Shown here piece after piece: positions 35,128-49,618 of a stretch of DNA of 64,000 bases (position 1 is the first letter of the stretch; each line of letters starts with the position of its first letter). Made by a program: the position numbers and the translations under genes. The stretch lies in assembly GCF_027596085.1 (NCBI RefSeq), contig NC_072465.1, forward strand, positions 9,658,553 through 9,722,552. The letters run 5' to 3'. This DNA comes from Anoplopoma fimbria (taxonomy: Eukaryota; Chordata; Actinopteri; Perciformes; Anoplopomatidae). The notes beneath the pieces are model-generated. The model saw nothing but the letters and a program-made list of their open reading frames with translations, ran no database searches and was not told where the DNA came from.

Positions 35128-35690
35128 GGAAGAGTGACGTAAAGACGCCGTATACGTCTCTGGTAGCAGCTGCAACCTGTCAATCACAGTAAGCCTGCCC
35201 TAAAGCATACCCTGCTTTATGGTCTATGTTATGCTAAAATGGACCACAATTAACTAAATGAACATCATGCTGAATTAAAGAAGACTTGAAACTAGAGATT
35301 GAGACCATAAATGCATAAATGGGGCGGCTATGGCGTAGTGGAGAGCAAGGTAGTTCTCCAATCAGAGGGTCGGTGGTTCGGCAGTCGATGTGTCCTTGGG
35401 CAAGACACTTAACCCCAAGTTGCTCCCGAAGGCTTGCCATCGGTGTGGACTGGATGTTGCATGAATGTTAGAGTCTGATGGTGGCACCTTGCATGGTAGC
35501 CCAGTCATCAGTGTGTGAATGGGTGAATGATATGTAATATACTACTGATTGTAAGTCGCTTTGGATAAAAGCGTCTGCTAAATGACTGTAATGTATGTAA
35601 TGTAATGTAATGTAAATGTTTACAATGTTTACTGAGGGAATAATAGTAATTAGTAGAGTAGAGTAATTTGGTTAGTAGAGAGAAGTTTTA
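35128..35690 (+). repeat. Dispersed repeat R1, copy C, split by a SINE
   Basis: R1 sequence runs from acgccgtatacgtctctgg to 35320, is interrupted by a SINE, and resumes at gtttacaatgtttactgag (35617-35635). Removing the interruption restores the copy A order. Confidence 0.75.
35321..35612 (+). mobile_element. tRNA-derived SINE inserted in R1
   Basis: Starts ggggcggctatggcgtagtg, has the shared body (gggcaagacacttaacccc) and ends with gctttggataaaagcgtctg followed by atgta-type repeats, an L2-like LINE tail. A 5-bp repeat, taaat, flanks it (35316-35320, 35613-35617), although the tail makes its right edge ambiguous. Compared with the copy at 44.7 kb it lacks about 11 bp in the B-box region. 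Confidence 0.85.
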
Positions 35691-38600
35691 AGACACTTCC
35701 AAATTTGCTTCACTCAGCAGAACTGGAGGTCTGACTCCAACCACAGATGTGATTTAGCATCAATTTAAATTAAAAAGAGTACATTCACTAAAGTTCTGTA
35801 GCCTACTGTAACTATGCTACTCCATCACCATTCAGTGGGTTTATTTTACTTTTTACTCCACAGCATACATATGACATCTGTAGTTATTAGTCACTTTTGT
35901 GAGTTTAATAACCAGCACGCCAACATAGATGTTTTAATTTACTCCGGCTGATTAGACCTGTAGCCAGCTGGAAGTTGGGTGGAGTAAACGGTGATAATGG
36001 TGTTGGTTGCCCCTTCAAGCAAGTAAAACAAACCCAACCGAAGGGCGAGGGAGATGTCAATCAAGCAGAACGCTAATTAGCCAACATAAGTGAAAACACC
36101 TGTGTGGGTGGACTATGGGTGTGCAGACATTTTATGATTATCTTTATAAAATATGGTGCATTATTATTAATTGAACCACCGAACAGTAAAATGAGTCATT
36201 TGTTAGCTCCATCTCGACCAGCTCCATAATTGAAATGCTGCCTATACTTAAATTTATTAAAACGTAACAATTTAATAACGTATGTGAATATAACTCTGTT
36301 AGGCTACATTATGAATGCTTTTATTTTTGATACTTCTATTACATTTGTGATAATATTTACATACTTTGACTCAAGTCAATTGTTGAAAGTAACAGAGTAT
36401 TTTACAGGTTACAAAAATGTCTGCCTCTACAAACTGACATAAAATGATGAATTAATATTATTTGGATCAATGTTTTTCAAAAACATCAGCCCTGATCATG
36501 AATACCAAATATTTATTCGTCTTCAGAATTTTAACCCTTTAAAAGGCAGTTTGTGGTGACAAAGTTTTTTTAATGAAGAAAAAAGACAACCTAATAATGT
36601 ATTTATTTTTTGTAAACTAAGGGAGATGTTTCTGTCTTTTCCTCATCGCATTTATATATGTTAATGATTAGTTAATTTTATTTTTTCGCAGTGTCAGATA
36701 AAAAAAATCCTCAGAGAGAAACTGTTATAAGATACTATATATTATTATTATTTTCCACTTTTACTCAGTAAATGTTTTAACCAACATCACTCCTCATCAT
36801 ACCAAATACCTATTCATTCTCAAAATTTGCACCTTTAATTGCCACTTTGTTTACTTGATGCCACTGCTGTTTTTTTATGGAAAGAAAAAACACTGCAGTG
36901 CTCCATGAGTAGATTGCCCCTCCGAGCAAGGATAACAAACCCAACAGAAGGTTGAGGGAGATGTGAAAACATTATTATAACTATAACTAATATAACTATT
37001 ATTGATTAAACCACCAAACAGAAAAATAAAGAATTAGCATGAGCATGAGAATGAGAATATAAAAGTATTTTACTTTGTAGTATTACTACTTTTACTTCTG
37101 AAACTTCTCCAATTAGCCAAGCGTGTAGGAGAACTACAGTTTGTCCATACTGGGCTACTGTAGAAACATGGCGTTACAACACACAATTCATAGTTTCCGG
37201 TGATGAAAACATACTTATTAAAATTATATTCCATTTCTGCCAATAGATGTCCCTAAATGCCACACACTGGCCCTTTAAGTAAAGCATCCAAACACTTCTT
37301 CCTCTGCTGTTTAATCCAAGTATTTCAACGCCTTTCAATAAGTGTAATGCAATGATCCCACAGTTGCTACTGGTCTGTAACAAGGATGGTACAATGCACC
37401 CATATTGTCCTGTTTCTAGCTGTCCCTTATTATTTCCGATAAATGAGGTGCAGTTTCTAATCTAGACAAACAATACTCATATTTGAATGTTACGTCAGCT
37501 GTTTGTGACACCAGATAACATAAATAAACACATGAGGCACAGTTAAATGCGGCATGATTTGCTGTCATTCTGTCCGGTAAGGATGAAGCAGGATGACATC
37601 ACCAAAACTTTCCAACGAATGACTGACCTCTAAGTCTGTATGATTTCAGGTTTACAGCCCATGGTTTGATTGTGATAATGAAACATGATCAATTTGTTCC
37701 AACCAACTGTGTGTGTAACCAAAATTGTAACAAATAAAAAACCTGGTTCATATAAACCGCGGTGTGCCCAAATAAGAATATATGAACTTCACATTAGTTG
37801 AACAAAGAAATTGAATGTAGAGGTATGAGGAGTTCAGACAGCTGCAGTATTACTATACTATGGGGGTTCTTCTTAGCTTCACGTGGTGCACTGCTGCATG
37901 GTGCATTCCGATGGCTGGAATAAACCTTAAAGTATGGATTTTTCCGTAGAGTTGAGGCGCCAATTTAGCACCCATGGTTGATGTGATTTTACCCCAGCAG
38001 GGTATGGAGCTTGCTTCCTCATGGGAGAATCAGAAACGTTAATCAATATGCTCTCTCCCATTCTAACTCTTCCTGTTTCTCTCCCCTCGAAAAACAAGCA
38101 AACAAAAGAGCGGTCTGCCCTCCCCGACGAGGAGGCAGGCGCGAGAACAACTTTACAGCAGGAAGTCAGAGCCCTTGAAAATCTTTGAAAATCTTCTTGG
38201 TGAATATGTCACCTTTGTCTTATTCTCCTGTCACGGTGCCATGTCCTCCTTCCTTTTGCTCCTCCACTTCTATCCCCTTCCTGAGCCCCCCAAAAAAAAA
38301 AAAAAAACATCAGGCTTGGCGGGCAAGCCCTGCAGGAGAGAAGAAAAGCCAGTAAACGTGTGCAAGGTCGCAGATAAGTGGAGGTATTAACTTGTGGAAT
38401 GAGACAGAAAGAGACCAACACTACGCGCATGTGCACGCCTGCCTAATAGTGCACGCAGCTCTGTTCAGAGACAGCGCTACAGCACTGCACACAGGAAGCA
38501 CACTGGGACACTTCCCTCTTCATTAATCACAGTGACAGGCCTTTTGTTGTCACTAGCAGCGGTGCACTGGGTACCATAGCTCTACTGTTTCTGATTAAAC

Positions 38601-39099
38601 ACTCGCAATCACATACGTTACACAACATAGCTGCATTTACATGTGTGACTGTGTAGGACCATGCTGGCCTTGATTGAACCGATAAGACTGTTGCAATTGT
38701 TTTGTGTATGCTTAACTGGCTCTTTGTTGATGAAAAAGCCCACATTTCTGGTTGGGAGGAGAAACACACCTTCTTTTAAATATTTTAAAGGTGATTAACA
38801 GGTTTTGGGAAATGCGCACATATTGCAATGCCGACCTTTTCAAGTAACGTTTATTAGAATATGCATGGCTGCATGTTAATGGCAATATCAGACGAATATT
38901 CCCTTTCATTACCCATATAAACGGCTTAGTGGGAATATTTTCTTTTTCAGAGTATGGGGAAAAAAGGGAATGTTTTGTGCATGCAAACCTATTCAATGAG
39001 GAGAGGACCATGTGACTTTTAACAAAATATTTAGTGATCCTAGGACTCAAACTATGATGCCCTAGGTACCCATCTACCCAATATACGCCCGTTACATGT
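35691..39099. other. Non-coding, with a diverged local duplication
   Basis: No gene. gcaagtaaaacaaaccca (36020) and gcaaggataacaaaccca (36927) head similar segments that both continue into gaaccaccgaacag / aaaccaccaaacag (near 36173 and 37007). A second diverged pair starts near 36485 and 36780. The 38290-38306 A run and short open frames have no gene support. Confidence 0.4.
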
Positions 39100-39280
39100 C
39101 AATGTATTTTTTTTAAATAAACAAAACCACTTCGTTAGTTTTAGGCAAAGAGCGTGGTTGACGTTAACTTGGCTAACCACTCATGTGACGGACGTGACTA
39201 TATGTCAACGCTGACTTTTAGATTCACACGGGACATGAACAGCGGTCTCCTGGGTGACAGACCTGGGTTGGTTTGACCTA
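39100..39280 (-). repeat. Dispersed repeat R3, copy c
   Basis: The inverse of copy b: accacttcgttagttttagg near 39125 and ggtctcctgggtgacag near 39244 are the counterparts of its cctgaacctaacc and cacccaggagac motifs. Confidence 0.5.
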
Positions 39281-39405
39281 TGAGGAGTATCTTGCACTTC
39301 ATACCACGTCAGTTCTGACTCTCTAATAATTGAGCGGATGGGTTAACATTGGATTTAAATGTCTGATGCGTTTCATACAGACGCTGAAGGGCTTCTTGTG
39401 GCGTT

Positions 39406-39930
39406 GATAAGATAAGATAAGATAAGATAAGATAATCCTTTATTAGTCCCGCAGCGGGGAAATTTGCAGGCTTACAGCAGCATAGAGTAAAGTGCACACA
39501 AGAGACATAGTAAAAGAAAGACAAGATAAAAATAAAAAATGAAATAAAAAAACAAGTATTATAAATAAGCAATAAGAAACAGTAGAAAAACAACAATAAC
39601 TGAAATATTATATTTACAGACAGAAAAACTATTATAACTATTATTGCCCAGTGTATTGTATTGCACAGGTTTTTATTGTCATGTGTCATGTGGTCTGCTG
39701 GGAGCAGAGTTGGTTGTGCAGCCTGACAGCAGCAGGAAGGAAGGACCTGCGGTACCTCTCCTTCACACACCGGGGGTGAAGCAGCCGGTGGCTGAAGGAG
39801 CTGTACAGAGCTGCCAGGGTGTCCTGCATGGGGTGGGAGGTGTTGTTCATCAGGGATGACAGCTTGGCCATCATCCTCCTGTCTCCCACCACCTCCACCG
39901 TGTCCATATCAGGCACCAAGGGCAACTGAC
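39406..39930 (-). mobile_element. 5'-truncated LINE, Rex1-like
   Basis: Minus-strand non-LTR retrotransposon end. It keeps the last 80 or so codons of the reverse-transcriptase ORF (39686-39925), about 215 bp of 3' UTR (39471-39685), a conserved end and a tail of TTATC units (gataa on +, 39406-39434). The upstream reverse transcriptase is missing. Family placement by the C-terminal protein style and tail is tentative. Confidence 0.75.
39686..39925 (-). pseudogene. C-terminal fragment of LINE reverse-transcriptase ORF
   Basis: An 80-codon remnant. Motifs such as SHPMQDTLAALYSSFSHRLL and RYRRSFLPAAVRLHN are typical of the C-termini of fish LINE ORF2 proteins, where reading frames end just after an R-x-S-F-x-P-x-A-[IV]-R-L-x-N box. 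No catalytic domain remains. It ends in a normal stop. Confidence 0.7.
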
Positions 39931-42729
39931 CAGGTGTGAGAACTGGACAGTATTCAATGGTGTTTGAATAAGGTACATCAGAGGTTTACATGAGTAACGA
40001 ATGTTATGTCATGTACGAGGAGCTTGAACAAAAAACTTAAGTCAGCAAAACAATGCACTAACTATCTATGGAGAGAGACTGACTGAACAAGCCAGCCAGC
40101 ATAGCCATTCCTCCTGATGGAGGTTTATGATCATGGTAACATTCCAAAACCAATGATGGGACGAGCATGTCCAACTCCCACAACGATTGGCTAGGTATGC
40201 AATGGAGGTAAAGGACTCTGCAAAGGGGGTGCTAAACTCATGAAGCAATTTCATAAAACTCCAGTACACATGCCAATTTTTTTCGCTTTGCTTGGAACAT
40301 TTCAACTGACACGTCTTCGGATCATTGTGCGCCAACCTGAACGAATTTACATCTCTGCTTTTTACGTTGACTTTGCATGCAAGTTTGTTGCCCCTTCTTT
40401 TTATTTGCACACTTTCCATTTCTCCATGTCTCTATGCAAATTACAAATCCATCATCAATTGATAGTATATGATTTCCTAACAACAACAAAAAACGTATTC
40501 AGGGTTAATAGTTGTGAGTTCCGAGAGACAAAGATGATGACAAACTCCAAGAAAATGATTGCGTCTTTACAACGTGTCTCATTTTTTGGTCTCACATAAT
40601 AAAACACTGCTCGATCTGATCCGTGTGTCATTATGAGATTCTGAAGTAAACAGCGGTCTGTGACAATAATTTGAATTACAGGTGGATGTTTCTTGCCCTT
40701 ATTGCCATTTTGAGACAGCCTTCCACCAAAACAATTGGTATAAAACTGTGGATAATGACCATGTAACATGGCCATTACTTATGAGTGTGCATTATCGTGG
40801 TTATGCATAACTTGACCTTTGAAGAGTCAGACAATATGCAATTTAGAATTTCTCACCTGACACGCCAAACTATCTTCCAAAGCCACACGTACTCCGAGGA
40901 CTGATTGTGGATGCAGTCACACGCTCCATACCAGTGGTTGTTGTTGCTTTGTCTGTTAAAGCTTAATGAAAGTAAAGCCTATTTTAACAAGACAATTCTC
41001 CATGCAGCAAGTCTAATTCAAGTATGGCTGCTGGCTGCCGCATTGAAATTAAGTAGAATAACTGCCGTCCTTGGCTCTCTGCAAGCCTGCAGCACAATAG
41101 AAAGAACATATGCATTTCTCACAAGCAGCGGCAAATAACATGTTGAAAGATAATTAAAAAGTTGTTGTAAAGTGCAACATGGGGCTATGGTACAGTCCAT
41201 TAGCTAAAATACCAGACACCCTTATTTATCATTTTATTATTTTCTTTACATATTTTTATGAAAGCCAATTCCATTGACCTGTATGCATGTTGTGACTGTA
41301 CTAATAGTAGAGCTTAACATGCATAGAGTAAGCAGAATAAAAGATAACATTGAAGATGGTAGGTGGATGTTGACATTTGTACAATCCATGTTTTGGATGC
41401 ATGAAGATAACTGGATATATCTCCAGAATTTCTCAACAGGGGACTATAAAATTAACCAGATCTACTGCATCCATGGGCCCTTAGAGCAAGTGCACCAGCG
41501 TTTCTGTTAACCACGCCTCCCAATCGCTCTGTGTCGGGGCTTACTCACCTGACATCATTGTGCCGAGGAAAACAACTCCGACCTGATGATTTAAATGAGG
41601 GCAAAACAAGTGTTTGTATTGGCAGGTCGATTTACCCAAAAAATAAATAAAAGATTCACTAATTAACAGACTCCTATTTTCCACAGTCTATGGGAAACAG
41701 TATTTTTGCAGCTGAAAGTTGTGATTTCACAGTTTGGCCAAAGATTCTCAAATTTGCTTGGCTCTTCCTAGGGTGGTTGGCCAATTTAAGAGGCAACAGA
41801 CAAATGTTCAACCCCAATCTCAATGCTTTGATAAAAGCATAAACCCCCCCATTGTTTCTGCCATAGCCTATAGACCCAATGGCAGACACAATTGCATAGT
41901 GAAAAGTGAGGCTTATAGGGAAAAAAATATTAACACTGATTGTGTCATTATCTTTAGCTGTTACATTGTGCAATCAACATTCTACTCCATAATGGAAGCA
42001 AAAAACGTGTCTATTGCCGCTTTAGCAAACAGTGCATTGAAAAGTCAGTTGTGAAAATCAGACATATAAGAACAAGAATCCTGAATCAGATTGCCTCACA
42101 TTTAACGGCTGATCAAGAGAAGCTGCTTGATGATTCCAAGTTAGCATTGCAAGAGGCCTGCTGAATAAAAATGTCTACCAGCTTCATGTGTGTCATTGGC
42201 TAAAGGGCTGACATTGAAGAGTGAGGAGCCCTTGTATGAATCAACTAGAGCCGAGTCGGTTGATAGCAGGCTGAACCCGGTAACACACATATATTCGGGC
42301 ACGCACACACACTTTCTATCACACATAAATGGATTTACAGTAGCGGGTGTTTTTTGTTCCCTCTGCTTTATCTCCACTCTTGGCAAACAAGTGAATATCC
42401 ACATTCAGACGAGATAAGCTCATCAACTGTATGTGTGCGTGGGTGTTTGTGTACGTTTGTTTGTGTGTGTGTTTAAAGGCTTTAGACGGTGCTTTAAGGC
42501 ACCACGGGCATTATGCCCCCAAGATGCTACAATTTGGATCAGACATTATCCTGTGTGTGTGTGTGTTATTCTGACAATGCTTCTGGGTCAACTCTCTCAG
42601 TGATGAACTTTATTTGACCCTACCTCCCAGGATGCAACACTTCTAGTAATCTCCCACGGCTTCCCACAATTCCTACCATACTTTTCAATCACAAAGATGT
42701 GTTCACACACACTTATTGCAGAGATGCTG
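39931..42729. other. Non-coding, nothing recognised
   Basis: About 2.8 kb with no supported gene. Overlapping open frames around 40.1-40.8 and 41.7-42.1 kb lie on both strands, lack domains and have unremarkable composition. Confidence 0.4.
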
Positions 42730-44011
<1,282 letters not shown>

Positions 44012-45190
44012 CAGAGACTTGAGAGTTGACTTTGATTTCTGCTCAAAGACCTGAGACTTGACTTGGACACTAGCTTAAAGACCTGAGACCTGACTTTGGA
44101 CCAGAGACTTGAGACTTGACTTAGATTCTAGCTCAAAGACCTAAAACCTGACTTGGACTTGTGACCAGAGACTTGAGACTTGGCTTGGACTCTAGCTCAA
44201 ATACTTGAGACTTTACTTGGACTCTAGCTAAAATACTTGGGTTTTGACTTGGACTCTAGCTAAAAGACCTGGGACTTGACTTGGACTCTAGCTCAAAGAC
44301 TTGAGACTTGACTTGGACTGTAGCTCAAAGATTTGAGACTTGACTTGGACTCTAGCTAAAAGACCTGGGACTTGACTTGGACTCTAGCTCAAAGACTTGA
44401 GACTTGACTTGGACTCTAGCTAAAATACCTGGGTTTTGACTTGGACTCTAGCTATAAAATCTTAGACTTCACTTGGACTCTAGCTCAAAGACTAAATACT
44501 TGACTTGGACTCTAGCTCAAAGACTTGAGGCTTGACTTGGACGCTAGCTTAAGAACGTGAAACTTGACTTAACTGTAGCTCAAAGACCGTAGACTTGACT
44601 TGGACACTAGCTCAAAGACTTGACCCTTAGCTGAACTCTAGCTTAAAATCTTGACACATTACATTTACATTACAGTCATTTAGCAGACGCTTTTATCCAA
44701 AGCGACTTACAATCAGTAGTATATTACATATCATTCACCCATTCACACACTGATGACAGGCTACCAGGCAAGGTGCCACCATCAGACTCTAACTAACATT
44801 CATGCAACATCCAGTCCACACCGATGGCAAGCCTTCGGGAGCAACTTGGGGTTAAGTGTCTTGCCCAAGGACACATCGACTGCCGAAGCCGGGTATCGAA
44901 CCACCGACCCTCTGATTGGAGAACTACCTTACTCTCCACTACGCCACAGCCGCCCCTTGACTTGGACACTTGACTTGGACTCTAGCTTAAGGACTTGGAC
45001 CTTACTTGGGCCTTAGCTCAAAGACTTGACCCTTGGCTTGGATTCTAGTTCAAAATCTTGAGACGTGATGTGGACTCTAGCTCAAATACCTGGGACATGA
45101 CTTGGAATTTAGCTCAAAGACTTGACCCTTGGCTTGGACTCCAGTTCAAAATCTTGAGACTTGGACTGTAGCATAAAGACCTGAGACTTG
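44012..45190 (+). repeat. 32-bp minisatellite interrupted by a SINE
   Basis: Units built from ttggactctagctcaaag plus acttgagacttgac repeat every 32 bp (for example 44281 and 44313). Many have single-base variants. The array covers about 878 bp, or some 27 unit lengths, once the SINE at 44656-44956 is removed. No long open frame or known protein repeat is seen. Confidence 0.92.
44656..44956 (-). mobile_element. tRNA-derived SINE inside the minisatellite
   Basis: The reverse of the 35.3 kb SINE, with an intact B box (ggttcgatacc on the minus strand). Its L2-like tail points left (cagacgcttttatccaaagc on +). ttgac flanks both sides (44651-44655, 44957-44961), but every minisatellite unit contains ttgac, so the duplication cannot be proven. 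Confidence 0.88.
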
Positions 45191-47024
45191 AAGACACATT
45201 AATTGCTGCATTAAAAAGCACTAACCCCAATTACTACTGGCCCTACAACATTCTTGATACAAATTGTTGTAATATAAAATGTGTTTGACATTGACCGTCA
45301 TCTTTGACTGGTGATCAGTTCTTATCTGTAAATAAAAACAGCCAATTACTCCATTTACCTGAAAATCTAGAGGAGTACGGGGAATTATTTTTAGAACTGG
45401 GTAGTAGTAATATTTCATTGAATGAACAAATCAGACTGTAAAGATTAAGTGGTCAAAAATATGTTTTTAAACATCCCTTCCAGGGGCCAGGCGTGTGTAA
45501 TAAGTCCCTATAAAAAGGCAGCTTTATTGGCCAAATTTTACTCATTTATTTTAGACAGAAATAGTCACAGCTAAAATAATGACAACAAAGCTTGCAAGGG
45601 AAACTTAAATATTTGCCTGCTATATACAGATATAAATACATAGCAGCAGCAGAATATATGAGGATGGTCGTGAAAAATAAGGAGAAAAAGGAGATGGAAT
45701 CTACAAAATAAAACATTGTTTGCCACTTTCACAGATTGCCTGATTTCTTTGCAGCCTACACAGCACTTTGTAAAATGTCAATCAATATGTAATATGAAGC
45801 TTAATCCAACTGATCAATTGTATCATTTAATTTACATTGGAGGAATCATTTTGTTTTTATCAATGCTCTTTTTAGCTTTTACTGTGAAGAACTTCTTGTT
45901 GTAATATCGGTGCAATAATCTAAATCCCTGTTTATCCTTCTGACATTTAAAAATGATGAAGATACAGTTCCTTGTGATGAGTTCATGAAACTTGGTTTTG
46001 CTTTCATTTGTCGCTTTCATTTGTCGCTTTCGGGGGGGGGGGGTTAAAGGGCCTCATGAATGCAGGAGATTGCTGGATGATCCGGTGTAATTTGTTAAAT
46101 TCTTGCTGTATGTGCTACTAAACAACTTTCATAGTAGTGAACGTGGCCCCACCTCCAACACTTTTTTAAGAGGAGAAAGAATAAGGGAGAAAAGTTTTTT
46201 AAAAAGAGAGTGGCAGTAAATTGTTTTCCTGGCTGGTGGTGGCTAATTGACGATGATGATCATTTTCTCTTTATTTCCTTTGTTTTTTTATTTTCCTATT
46301 TTTCTCCCCAAATTTGGTTATTATGAGTCAAACAAACGTTACCTTTGTGAGGCTGTCCCCGGTCTCTGGCCAGGAAGCTGGCTGTCAGAGGTCCGTCGCC
46401 TATTCTGAACAGACCTATTTGGATGGAGTCTCTTGTTTAAACTCAGTTAATGAGTCAGTATAGGGGTGAACACGCCACATACTGGCCTTTTTGCGATTAT
46501 CGCATCTGTGACTTATAGACTTCCTCTCATTACAGTACAAGGGCATTATGCTTCCAGCGTACAGTTGAAGCATAATCTCCTGTCAGAATGTATTCTTTCC
46601 CACCTCTTCACACTATGGTGACCCTATATCTATGTACTGTGTGGGTCAATTATTTATAGAGGTCTTCTAAACTAATAAGTTTGTCACAATGGTATTTAGA
46701 GAAAACAAGGGCTCAATGTTTCAATTAGTCCCGTGTCACCTTGCCACATTTACTTTTGGAGTTGAGCCAACACAGTTAGTAATATTTTCTAGCGGGGAGT
46801 CAGCGGGAAAGTTGGTGTATGGATAAAAGCAAAGTGCAATGGAAGCAGACTTGGGCTACTGGAGAAAACTGAAAAAGTTACCTCCTAACTTCTTTTCCTA
46901 ACCACTTTTCCTTGACCTTGATGGAAAATGTCATATGGTCAAGGAAAGAGGTGAAGGAGAATTCAGAAGTATTTAGGAAAAGACAACCACGGTGCTCAGA
47001 AAATCAGACTCCACTTTCGTTAGA
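45191..47024. other. Non-coding, nothing recognised
   Basis: AT-rich, with a 12-G run at 46032-46043 next to a doubled gctttcatttgtc. No gene. Confidence 0.45.
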
Positions 47025-47974
47025 CTACATAATTATGATGTGACAGCGGATGTTACTGACATAGTCTGCCATGGCCAAACAAAGAAGGACTACAACAGGT
47101 GTGATTTTGGCCCATTCTCCCACACAAACAGTCTTCAAATCTTGAAGGTTCCGTGGGCCTCTTCTATGAACTCTGATCTTTAGTTCTTTCCATAGATTTT
47201 CTATTGGATTCAAGTCAGGTGATTGGCTGGGCCATTCTAGCAGCTTTATTTTCTTTCTCTGAAACCAATTGAGAGTTTCCTTGGCTGTGTGTTTGGGATC
47301 ATTGTCTTGCTGAAATGTCCACCCTCGTTTCATCTTCATCATCCTGGTAGATGGCAGCAGATTTTAATCAAGAATGTCTCGGTACATTTTTCCATTCATC
47401 CTTCCTTCAATTATATGAAGTTTGCCAGTGCAGTTTGCCACCTCCAAACTTCACTGTTGGTATGGTGTTTTTGGGATGATTTGCAGTGCCATTTGACCTC
47501 CAAACATGGTGTGTATTATGGCATCCAAAGAATAACATTTTGGTCTCATCTGACCAGACTATATTCTCCCAGTATTTCACAGGCTTGTCTAAATGTTGTG
47601 CAGCAAACTTTAAACAAGCTTCAACATGCTTTTTCTTCAGCAATGGAGTCTTGCGTGGTGAGCGTGCATACAGGCCACGGCGGTTGAGTGCATTACTTAT
47701 TGTTTTCTTTGAAACAATTGTACCTGCTAATTCCAGGTCTTTCTGAAGCTCTCCACAAGTGGTCCTTGGCTCTTGGACAACTCTTCTGATAATTCTTTTC
47801 ACTCCTCTGTCAGAAATCTTGCGAGGAGCACCTGGTCGTGGCCGGTTTATGGTGAAATTATGTTCTTTCCACTTCCGGATTATGGCCCCAACAGTGCTCT
47901 CTGGAACATTCAGAAGTCTAGAAATATATTTATGAGGAACAATGGTGATGTGTTCAATACTTATTTTACCCGCT
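47025..47974 (-). pseudogene. Tc1-like transposase relic with one terminal repeat
   Basis: Minus-strand DD34E transposase in pieces. 47407-47930 holds the second DNA-binding part (TVGAIIRKWKEH, GAPRKIS) and the first catalytic Asp (WSDETKM). 47025-47342 holds the second Asp ([11 protein letters not shown]) and the Glu ([15 protein letters not shown]), with 34 residues between them. Between them lie a small deletion after a GGG, a frame change and a TAA stop (47364-47366). The N-terminal helix-turn-helix is deleted, joining coding sequence to a terminal-repeat remnant (aaaataagtattgaacac on the minus strand, near 47950-47967) that ends at a TA run (47974 onward). The left terminal repeat is gone and the C-terminus is scrambled below about 47090. 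Inactive. Confidence 0.9.
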
Positions 47975-47975
47975 A

Positions 47976-49618
47976 TATATATATATATCATATAATGAAT
48001 TGAGCAATATTTTAACTTTTTCTGAATCTGCTCTTATAATTTATAATTACGAAGTATGTGGTATGTGTAAATCAATAAAAAAATAAAAATAATTTAACAA
48101 TAGTAAGTTTTCTCTTGAATCTTTTTGGCCATTATCTTTAGTAATAATAATGGTCCAAAATGATGTGGAATTGCATTGTTTGAAGTCAAATCTACTTGTA
48201 TCATATATTCACTGTAGAAATTCAGAATGTATAAATGAATGCTGATGACATGTGAATAAGTCGCTTATTTTTGTCCCCCAATTCATGTCCTGATAACGGC
48301 TTCAGTCCCCGTTGTAAAGAGCTGTCTGATGGCAATGTAAAGGAACTGAACCCCACTTTCAAAAGCCACACTATCCCTTTAAGGTTGGAGCAAAAAAAAG
48401 TGCTTTCATGTCTGTATCTACTGTGTAAATTTGAATTCTGATTGGAAAGACAACTTATACCCAACATGCCTCGTCTTCACAACTGTGACCGGTTCTCTTC
48501 ACCAAGACAAATCTCAACATCGTTTTTTTTCTGGCTGGATAGTCTTCAATCTATTTCTGTCTCCCATCATTCTACTTCTTTTTTTCTGATTTAAAATACA
48601 ACAAGCCGCATGTCACACAGGCACTTCATGACCCTTGATAGCACACATAGGAGGACAGAAAGACAAACACACACACACACACACAGTGTCTGACAGGGTC
48701 TCGGCGGAGCAGTCCCTGTCAGTCCGTCAACTCTCGGGGCTTCCAAACAAGTCAAGACGAGCTCTCCCGGAGACAAGATACAAGACAACTCATCACTTTT
48801 GGCTACCCGTCTTTTGGGATGTTAGTGTTGTGCTGAAATGTCATGTTCATCAACAAAAAACAGGAAGAAAAAACGCCCCCCTACCAAAAAAAAAAAAAAA
48901 AAAAAAAAAAAAAAGCACAACAACAAAGGACTTTGGGTCATCATGTTGTAGTTTCAGGGCTGATTCTTGTTTTTCATGGAAATTGATTGTGAGGGAATGG
49001 TGTGTATTGTGAGAGGACACTTGAGGCTTAGAGGCAGCCTGCTAATTAGAACTAAATTGTATTAGCACAACAACAACACTGACCTCTCATAAACCTCTCT
49101 CTCTCTCTTGCACACACTCTTTGTGTTTTTTCTCAGACGTACACACCGACACATACACAAATATACAGTTTCTCATGTTCACACATAACAAGACACGCAT
49201 ACAAGCATGACCTCGTTATTGATGTTGTTCTTGGTTAAGACCCTCTCACGGTCCCTGCTGCTTGAGGCAAGTCTATAGAAAGAAAAAAAAACATAAACTG
49301 ATTTTTACTCTACTCACACCATGTTTTTCTATTTTTATTTCGGGAACCTGAGTATTTATACACCATCCTCAGTGGATTTATGTCAACACTTACTCACTCA
49401 TTGTATATAGATGGTATGATATATTGGGTCAAAGATGATCTAGAGATTTTTATCAGAATCACCACTAGCCAATACCAGTTCCATAAAGCTGGCGGTCAAA
49501 ATACTCGAAATGTTGTATTGTTTGCATCTATATTCGCTTGCCAATGGTCATTGCTTTGCTTCTTCACCTGTATTGCCACCAACTGTTGATTAAAACCAAG
49601 CAGCAGGAATGTATATCT
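47976..49618. other. Non-coding; poly(A) run
   Basis: Starts with an (AT)n run (47974-47988). A 29-base poly(A) lies at 48886-48914. No gene is supported. Confidence 0.45.

Noticed and set aside
39405..39435. GATA-factor site array (gataagataagata)
   Set aside because: The same tail occurs at 22349 next to the same LINE end, so it is the retrotransposon tail, not a regulatory array.
40066..40775. Overlapping frames of 106-119 codons on both strands
   Set aside because: No domains, conflicting strands and no splice framing; they fit chance open frames.
44012..45190. CRISPR-like array
   Set aside because: The 32-bp units are head to tail without unique spacers and the DNA is from an animal.
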